DNA from: Exophiala sp. HKRS030
Taxonomy: Eukaryota > Ascomycota > Eurotiomycetes > Chaetothyriales > Herpotrichiellaceae
Direction: 5' to 3'
Assembly (NCBI GenBank): GCA_023897205.1
Contig: JAHWDD010000003.1
Coordinates: 2,235,665 to 2,299,664, forward strand
Length of the DNA stretch: 64,000 bases
Under the pieces are notes generated by a model. It did no database searches. It had not been told where the DNA came from and saw only the letters and a program-made list of their open reading frames with translations. This document shows, one piece after another, positions 57,104 through 64,000 of this stretch. The stretch's first letter is position 1, and each line of letters opens with the position of its first letter. The translations under genes and the position numbers were made by a program.

Positions 57104-59720
57104 TCATAATTTCGTCAAGATTACCTCGCGACCACGAATAGTGAAGAATGTCGTGTTTGCTAGCTCGGTCGACAGTGTGAGGGTTGTTTGTGTTGTAGAA
57201 GTAGTTTCGTCGGTAATAGGATCCGTCACTGTGACAAATGCGGTCGCTACCATGTCGCCTGAACTGCTGGTGGAGGCTATACCACTCTCGAGAGTTGTGT
57301 TCAATGAAGGTAGTGTGCTGCTGACAATAGTATTCGGAGTAGTCGATGATGGCGGTAGACTCGCGTTGGCAATGGCATTCGGTATGGTGTCGCCCATGAC
57401 CCTCGAGCTCGTGGGTGAAGTCGTGGCAGTATCTGAGTTGGTTGCGGTCTCCAATGTGGTGGTGCTCGTGGGGGTAACTGTGACAAAGATGGTGGTCGTG
57501 CTGAATAGCGTCGTAGTAGAGGTCTCCTCATCGGCGTCTAGTGTTGACGATAATGTCACCGATTCGAAAGTGGTGAACGTGCTTCCAGTGATAGTAAGCA
57601 TGCTGGCCCCAGGGTTGACGCCGTCGGGAGTAGAAGTGACAGTAGTGGGTGGGTCGATAGCACCAATTCCGCCGGGTGAGCTATGCCTACTGTAAAAGCC
57701 AGCAGCTTGGGGTCCGCCTGAGGGCTGTCCAAATGTGAATGTGGTGAAGGTACTGCCAGTTATGGTGTACATGCCATTGTTGCCTTGACCGAGACCTGGA
57801 GACGGTAGAGGGGTATCCACCGCCGCCGTGTTCCCAGTGTCTGCAGAAAAGAAAGTGGTGTACGTGCTCCCAGTCACGGTAAACATGCCTCCCGTCGCCG
57901 TGACTCCATTCGCTGCCATTGTTGAGGTGACAGCGCTCGTGGTTTCGATTGGAACGCCGTTGACCGTCACAGTTACAGTAACAAAATCGGTTATAGTCAC
58001 TGTTGTTGTTTCGCTATCGGCTGCTGAGCCAACAGTTGACGGGTTGGAAGGCGCTGTGCTGACACCATTTTGCTGACTATTGCTCTGAGTTGACGAGACC
58101 TCTAGCGCAGCTGTTGTTGGACCTGAGAATCCGTCTGAAGTGAGAAGTCCTGTAGACGTGCCACTGCTTATTGGGTTCTGCGTAGACATAAGACTGGAAG
58201 GTGTCGGTGTGCCCACACCGCTTGAAGTCTCGGTTAAGACGGTCGATATAGAGGAAGTCGAACCTGAAAGGGGTAGAATGTTCGAACTGGATGAGGCGAC
58301 TGAGGGAGATGTCTGCAACGTGGTAGGCAACAGGGTTGTTGGCGTCGGATTTGGACTAGCAACTGTCGAGGTAGGAGTTATGGCTGTTCCGAGAGAGAAG
58401 GTAGATGAAATGGCTACGCCGGTGCCAGGCACACTGGAAGTGGAGCTGAATACGGCACTGGGTGAAGTGGTGGTCGAGCTGCTCACATTACTTGGTTGGG
58501 CTGCCGTCGTGGCATTGACTGGAGTGACTTGCCCGACGGGACACACTTCCTGAGGTGCTGGTTGAGGGCCTGGGGTAATCGGGTTACAGCCAGGGATGCC
58601 ATCGAGTTTGCCCTTTACAGCTTCTGTCAAAACCGACGGTTCCTCAGGACAAACTCGAGAGAAGTTCTGAGTGTCGCTCTCGTTCAGATAGGGACAGGCT
58701 GAGGTAACACCAAAATCAACATCAGTATAGAGACAATTCTCTACAGCATTGTCCAGCACATCCATATCCCAGCCATTCATGAAGTCGGCATGGAAACCGA
58801 AGCCGGTCGGGTCGCCATTAGAGAAGACGAATTCACCGCCGGCAGATTGGTCGATGTCGTTGGTAAAGTATAGCACCCTAGAAGAATTAGATTATACACT
58901 ATGCGGCACACAGGTCAGAGACGAAGCTCACTCAAAGAATAGACCTGGGATTGACACTGGATGAGATGGTGGGCAAACGCCAGAGTCAATGTTTGAGAGA
59001 TAGGCGACATGGGCCGAGTCATCGAGGTAAAGGTTGCTGCCGTCCCAGCAAGACTGAAAATTTATCTGCGCTCGCAAGCCGTTGACACAGTTCGTATCGT
59101 TGAGATAATGTGTTTCTGGAATGTCGTTAGCCTCGTTTATGCAGCGGAAACTTACCCTGTCAGCCACAGGCCTTGTGTTCATGTATGTCAATGTAGTTTG
59201 ATCATATGACCGTGCTGTGGTTTCTCCGCTAATCATCTTGAACCCAGGCGGGAAGGGCTTCGTGTTTGACTGATCTCCGCGCCCTGGAAAAGCAATGGTT
59301 AGTATTTGAAAGATGCCTGGCCTCACACAACACTTGCCAACATAGTAAACGGTCATGCCATAGTTCGGTACTTCTTCAACTACGCCACTCGAATGCGCAA
59401 AGTACAGCTGCGGGGTCCAGTAAGCTGAAGTATCTTTTTGCACTTCACAAGAAGAACATGTCGACTGGCGAAGCGAGTTGAAGTCGGAATTTTCGTTGAC
59501 ATCTAAAACCTTAGCCGTAGCTTAGAAGTTGCGCGCGAATCAAGCACTCACTATTGCCGCCGGCGAACTTGTGGACGTGGCTGGCTACACCACCGGGATT
59601 GAGGATAGGGTCGACTCGAGCTGTTTGAGAGACGCTACAGGCCATACGCCAGTAAGCAACTGTGATTGTGGGCTGAAGGGCCAAGAGGCCCAGAAGGGAT
59701 ATGGAAAGTAAAGATTTCAT
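57104..59720 (-). CDS. Secreted DUF1996 protein with Ser/Thr-rich repeat tail
   Basis: Four exons on the minus strand: 59720-59552, 59502-59338, 59283-58932 and 58877-57104, giving 819 aa. A signal peptide covers residues 1-22 (MKSLLSISLLGLLALQPTITVA). The DUF1996 domain occupies about 23-290. It shows YWRMACSVSQTARVDPILNPG, SHVHKFAGGN, a CSSC pair, RAQINFQSCWDG, HVAYLSNIDSGVCPPSHP, PGLFFE and FGFHADFMNGWD. The C-terminal ~500 residues are Ser/Thr/Val-rich, likely O-glycosylated. They carry three copies of a (M)xTITGSTFTTF unit and TTTVTITDFVTVTVTVNG beta-like strands. Intron 2 fits phase and homology only with a GC donor (G|GCAAGT, 59337). No GPI signal is seen at the C-terminus. Related proteins are cell-wall or secreted, often WSC-linked; function is unknown. 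Confidence 0.85.
57566..57886 (-). repeat. Three copies of a 36-bp coding repeat in the DUF1996 gene
   Basis: Copies at 57566-57601, 57737-57772 and 57851-57886 encode the (M)xTITGSTFTTF-type unit. Spacing differs (171 and 114 bp, both multiples of three), which keeps frame. Confidence 0.85.
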
Positions 59721-62010
59721 TTTAACTTGCAGCAAGATATGCTGCCAAAAATTCTGTATTGTTCTCAATAACGATAAAGGTTGTGTAAGAATAGAACAGT
59801 ATCTGAAGAATCAACACCTATAGGTAGAGTCGATGTTGGTTAGCCTGGGCAAACAAGGTGATCATACCCTGTTGCGCCAATCGCGTGGGTCCGTGTTTTG
59901 GCGCACTTGGAATCAGTGACATGCCGGAGTCGTCGTCACCGTGGCTGTTGGACCGGACCGCAAGTCTAGATCCGAACGGTTCAGTCATTGTTGGCACCAA
60001 GTGCATTGACCCAAGGCTCACGGACACGGACAAACCCAGTAGCAAGGATTGAGGGTTCGTGAGGCGTTCGAGGGAAACATTCACAAATAGGCAAAGCCGT
60101 CACCAGTGCAATTAGGGACATGTAAACCCGGTTCCGCTATGGCGTCCTACCTCTGTACCTTGAACCCTTACGTGAAGCAAGGGAAGCTGTTCGTCGTAAC
60201 AATCGGCCAGCTTGGGCCAAAATGGTAGCTTCGGCCATTTGCCCTGATTGGTGTAGTATCCGATCTGTCCTTTGATCGTGAAAGATGCGAAGTTGCCATA
60301 GCATCTTCAAGTACAAGTCGTCATGCTATGCAGGTCGCGGGAAATGACTTGTTCATACCATTGATCTTCATTCTATAACCTGTAAAGGGCAGTGAGATTC
60401 AGCTTCACCATAGACAGTACGCAGATCGTTCGACTCCAAGACAGCGGGTTTGTGAGGTCAACAGGGACTCCTCGCGCGCCTGGGCCAAGCAACACATCTG
60501 TCGCTACGGCAGCAAATATAGTCCGAGAAGGCTTGTCTCTATTGTTGACAGTAGTTGGCGTTGGCGACATTGTCTCGAGTATGATTTAGCCTGCGTCAGT
60601 GCGCGAGCTGAAAGCTGTCATGTAGTCGAATCTTGCCTCGGGGTTCCTCGAGGTCAATGAGGCCATCTGATTGGTCGGTTCTCTCGTGGTCATTGCACAG
60701 CTAATTTCAAAGTCCGACAGCACTCTCGTGATATGCTGTATGTCGAATTGCTCAGTTGATAAAGTTTATAGTATGGATTATGCTTGTAAACGAGATCTCG
60801 ACGGGATTGTCTGCCTCGAAGGATGGCGAGCGTGAGATAGCTGGGCTGAAAGGACATCCTTACCGGCGATCTGTGCACAAACAAGCACTCTGCGCAGACA
60901 CGCCATTTGGAACATGATAAAAGCTGAGACGGAGCCTTTGTCGGAGGGCTATTAACAACCACCGCGGAGGCTCGATCTGCCCACGTAAGAAGAGTCATCT
61001 GCACAAGCTGGCGAATATTTGAGGCAGCGGTGGAACAGATGTAAACATGACCTACCCATTGACTCTTGAGTGCGAGCCACACCTTCGAGCAATGAGCATT
61101 GTGTGTGCAGCAAGGCACTGGCCATCCCACTGGTAGCGGTAACTTCTCCGGAGTCTGCGTTTTAATGTAACGGTCGATTGGGGAATAGCATTGCTCAGTG
61201 CTGAAGCGATCAAGCGGATACATCACTCAGAAAGCTTCGAAGTTCGAAATGCCCACAGTCGGTGGGATATTCCTGCTCTTACTCTGCAGTTGTGGTATCA
61301 CTGGCCCCCGCTCGTTATAAACTCGAACTAGCATTGTTTTGACATATAGGAAGATTCCCGAGCAGTATTTTCATATACCCAGGAACTCTTAAAGAAATAG
61401 CCTAACGTTGGACCATTGTAAGGCAAAAACTCCATGAACAAGCATGGTCCGCATGGTCATGGAACGCATAGATAGTCGGGTGCGCAGTAGGATCTCGGAT
61501 TCTTAGCTCGACATATCACCATAGGCGGGTCACGAGAAACATGGTCTCTGTGTGGCGCTGGCCTGGCCAAGGTCAAAATCATGGGGGAATCAGCAACTTT
61601 TTGTAGATTGAACGCGTTGTTCGACAAATGACGCGAGATCACGATGAAGTTGAACACATCGCGACTATTAAGGCATCTCACTTTCGCGCATGCTAAGGAA
61701 AAATTCCGGTCTGACAAGATATCATGCATATTAGTGACACGCAATTCGTGCAGCAGCCGCTCGTCAGACATCCTTGAACTCCTCCCTAACTCAATCGACA
61801 ACGTCGCTCGATTTCCCAGCGCAGGCAATCAATCCGCTTGAACTTTCCAACCTGCACCTTGCTCGTTGTCTCCTTGGTTGTGGTTCTGATTTTTGTGTTA
61901 AAAACTACGACGAATTCGTGCAGACGCTGTACTTTGCCTTCGAAGCCGAAGCTGCACTGTCGACAAGCCGCCCACAAGTCCGGCCTCCGCTTCGTTAGTA
62001 GCTGCCAACC
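59721..62010. other. Intergenic of about 2.3 kb upstream of the DUF1996 gene and clathrin light chain
   Basis: Divergent region. The largest frame with an ATG is 60690-61223 on the minus strand (177 codons). It has no recognisable domain and an unusual Cys/Ser composition; I do not call it a gene. No repeats stand out. Confidence 0.5.
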
Positions 62011-62910
62011 ATGGCAGACCGATTCCCGTCCATCGAAGACATTGATGCTGGTGCGTTGCAGGGCTCTGCGCTCTTGTTCTTGACGAGATGTCACGTTTAA
62101 CAGTCCCCTCCAGGCGAAACTGACGTCCGGCCGGATTCTGCTGCGCAAGGCAGCTTCCTCGATCGCGAACGAGCCCTCCTCGGTGAAGATGCAGACCTCT
62201 TCGCCGCTAACGACCGACCCGGAGCCACGACTGTCGAGGATGGTGACGATGATCTCCTAGGCGGTGGCGATGGCGAGTTCACATCCGCTCCGGTGCAGCC
62301 TTCAAGCGGAGGAGCGCAGGACGACCTCAATGCTTTCGAGAGTTCTTTCCCTGAAATCGACACCAGAAACGATGTACGTCTTCGCTTTTGACTGGAATGA
62401 GTCTGTCATGAAACGAAAGAGGAATGAGTTTACTGACGAGCGCAATACTTTTAGAATGTTGGCCCTGGCGGTACCATCACTGATTCTTCGACCTCTTTCC
62501 ACGGAGGCTACACAAATTACACCGCCCCTGCACAAGAAGAGGAGACAGAGCCCATTCGCGAATGGCGAGCAAAGAGGGATGCAGACATAGCTCGCCGAGA
62601 CGAAGCGTCGCAGCGTAAGAAGGAGGAAACCGTATCTACGGCACAGAAGGACATTGATTCGTTTTACGAATCCTACAACCGCAAAGTCGACAAGCAGAAG
62701 GCACAAGTTGCAAAGGAGGCAGAAGAGTTCCTTGCCAAGCGAGAAGACACAACCGCCGGTGGTACTGCTTGGGAACGAATTGCCAAATTAGTAGATCTAA
62801 GCGGAAAGGGCCAACAAGGCGGCGGAGATGGCTCATCCAAGAAGAGAATGAGAGAGTTGCTCCTCAGCCTGAAAGCCGACAAGGATGCGCCAGGTGCTTC
62901 GGGCATTTAA
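62011..62910 (+). CDS. clc1: Clathrin light chain
   Basis: Three exons, 62011-62050, 62114-62373 and 62455-62910. Donors are GTGCGT and GTACGT; acceptors CTCCAG and TTTTAG. The product is 251 aa. It starts MADRFPSIEDIDAGETD, the conserved N-terminal acidic region. An acidic Gly/Asp stretch and DDLNAFESSFPEIDTRN follow. The clathrin-heavy-chain-binding helix (EPIREWRAKRDADIARRDEASQ.., IDSFYESYNRKVDKQKAQVAKEAEEFL) comes next, and then the C-terminal TAWERIAKLVDLSGKG and RMRELLLSLKADKDAPGASG, both diagnostic of fungal light chains. It sits on the hub of clathrin triskelia at the Golgi, endosomes and plasma membrane. All junctions keep phase. Confidence 0.95.
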
Positions 62911-63351
62911 TTTTAATGCTACAGGCAACTAAAGGTCGACATGGGAGAGCCATTGCTTTGTCTTGCCTTGGACCACGGCTCTCAAGTGCTACGGGCGCAT
63001 AGAGTGATCCGGGCTGTTGGCCTTTTATGGTCACAAAATTATCTGGCACGGTAATTGATTACGACGGAGGTTCGGGCGTGCAGACTGCCAAAACAAAAAC
63101 TGCACTCTATTAGTCGTTCTGGGAAATGGAAATATTGGCGCTGTAGAGTATGATGATTACTGGTTACTTTCATGCAACCTGGAATCAGGTTCGCCAAATA
63201 CACTGAAGACAAGCACTGAAAAATCATTGATATATTACATCACTCATGGCGGCCTTTCCTTGCCTTGTTTCGTGTTCGCCCAAAACGCCCGCCAGTAGAA
63301 AACTCGTTCATCTGAAAATTGTGACCTCCCGTCCACGTTTTCCCTTAGCGC
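62911..63351. other. Convergent intergenic
   Basis: About 440 bp between the clathrin light chain stop and the stop of the partial gene. I see nothing supported. Confidence 0.5.
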
Positions 63352-64000
63352 CTAACGAGTACGCTTCTGTCGACGTCGACGTTGGGCACGGCTTGTGTCC
63401 AATGGGTACTTCGTCTCATGGGGGATTGGTGCTGGTATGGGCCCATGCGGGAGATCAACTTTGACGTCGAGGTCTTCAGGTTGTGGCGCGTCAACACGAT
63501 CCCAGCCATTCGCCTTTATGACCTTTTCGAGCGCCACCCGCATACTTGTGTTGCAAGGTTTGCAGCCTTTGTACTTGGTAAGATTCCCGCTCCAGGAAAT
63601 GTTGTGTCGGAGCCAGAGGTGCGCCCCGTGATATCCCTGTAACTCGGCGACTTGGAAAGCCATCTTCAGGCGTCCGAGAACCATCTCGTCTAGTTTCTCT
63701 ATGACACCCAGAAATACACTCGGGTCGAGGACGCCAGGAAGTGCCGACTTGGTTGTATTCAAGAGGGGCATTCCTTCCACGAGCCTGGTCACATTCAACA
63801 AAAGTTCGGTTTCAGGTGCAACAAATTCAACCGGGTCATGGTCATTCGCGGCCACATCAGGAGCAGCGGGCGGCGGCGGCGGCATAGTGCTACTTGAGGC
63901 AATCGTAGGGAATTCCGACCTGACAATCGAGGTCTTAAAGATGGGCTGTGGTGGTCCATCGATCTGCTTGCCGCTAGCACTCTCTGGGGAGATTTCCTTC
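63352..64000 (-). CDS. Partial uncharacterised protein, 5' part beyond the right edge
   Basis: The frame is open from the edge (first full codon at 63999) to the stop at 63352, about 215 residues. I do not recognise it. The visible part has a disordered, Pro-rich lead (SSSTMPPPPPAAPD) and a folded-looking core (LLLNVTRLVEGMPLLNTTKS..VFLGVIEKLDEMVLGRLKMAFQVAELQGYHGAHLWLRHN). A CKPC pair follows, and the C-terminus is strongly basic (RAQRRRRQKRTR). An internal ATG lies at 63885, but the open upstream frame in low-gap coding sequence suggests the true start is outside the window. Single-exon coding is assumed within the window. Confidence 0.6.
   Translation of the reverse strand, partial: KEISPESASGKQIDGPPQPIFKTSIVRSEFPTIASSSTMPPPPPAAPDVAANDHDPVEFVAPETELLLNVTRLVEGMPLLNTTKSALPGVLDPSVFLGVIEKLDEMVLGRLKMAFQVAELQGYHGAHLWLRHNISWSGNLTKYKGCKPCNTSMRVALEKVIKANGWDRVDAPQPEDLDVKVDLPHGPIPAPIPHETKYPLDTSRAQRRRRQKRTR

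Noticed and set aside
59116..59155. Possible 40-nt GTAAGT..CCAG intron in exon 3 of the DUF1996 gene
   Set aside because: Removing it shifts the frame and deletes the VSFRC block, which fits the conserved domain. The sequence is read as coding.
60690..61223. 177-codon minus frame upstream of the DUF1996 gene
   Set aside because: No recognisable motif, odd Cys/Ser composition and no splice or leader context; most likely chance.

Overview
The window is nuclear DNA of a filamentous ascomycete (Pezizomycotina; I lean to Eurotiomycetes, possibly the Chaetothyriales, but that is inference). Supporting signs are short 40-120 nt introns with GT(R)AGT donors and CTAAC-like branch sites, genes on both strands without operons, and typical fungal families: a Zn2Cys6 regulator, DUF1996, the fungal rhodopsin-like 7-TM family, GH47 mannosidase, and an SCF F-box/WD40 protein. 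I support 21 protein-coding genes. Most are spliced, and I rebuilt their exon joins from splice sites and reading phase. I found no convincing tRNA, rRNA, CRISPR array or intact transposon.

Layout: (1) 0.2-9.4 kb holds a THO1/SARNP-like RNA-binding protein, a repeat-rich 2.9-kb spacer with degenerate tandem units of about 200 bp, an HCA59/Tls1-like spliceosome-associated protein ending in poly-Q, and a SulP sulfate permease flanked by a 60-bp imperfect inverted repeat. (2) 9.4-14.7 kb is compact housekeeping DNA: mitochondrial ribosomal protein L7/L12, pyrroline-5-carboxylate reductase, Ctk3 and Hat1. (3) 15.5-25 kb carries a 7-TM rhodopsin-like membrane protein, a ZIP9/Atx2-type metal transporter, a Cdc4-like F-box/WD40 protein and the mitochondrial phosphate carrier. 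(4) 25-37.6 kb carries a Zn2Cys6 regulator, an Rtt103-like CID protein, a class I alpha-1,2-mannosidase, Med20 and an FMN-domain-less NADPH/FAD reductase with an N-terminal CCxxxCC motif. (5) 37.6-53.7 kb is a gene desert interrupted only by a TALE homeodomain gene. (6) 53.7-64 kb has a 909-aa conserved-looking orphan with a basic N-terminus, a secreted DUF1996 protein with Ser/Thr-rich repeats and a probable GC-AG intron, clathrin light chain, and a gene cut by the right edge.

There is no biosynthetic cluster. Several genes touch RNA polymerase II transcription and mRNA handling (THO1-like, Ctk3, Rtt103-like, Med20), but they are dispersed and I would not call this a functional cluster. I did not find a clearly new biological system. 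The most interesting signals are the homeobox gene isolated in about 15 kb of non-coding DNA, the structured repeats around the sulfate permease and at 1.8-2.6 kb, the recurrent intergenic 9-mer TACGGAGTA, and the unusual reductase architecture.
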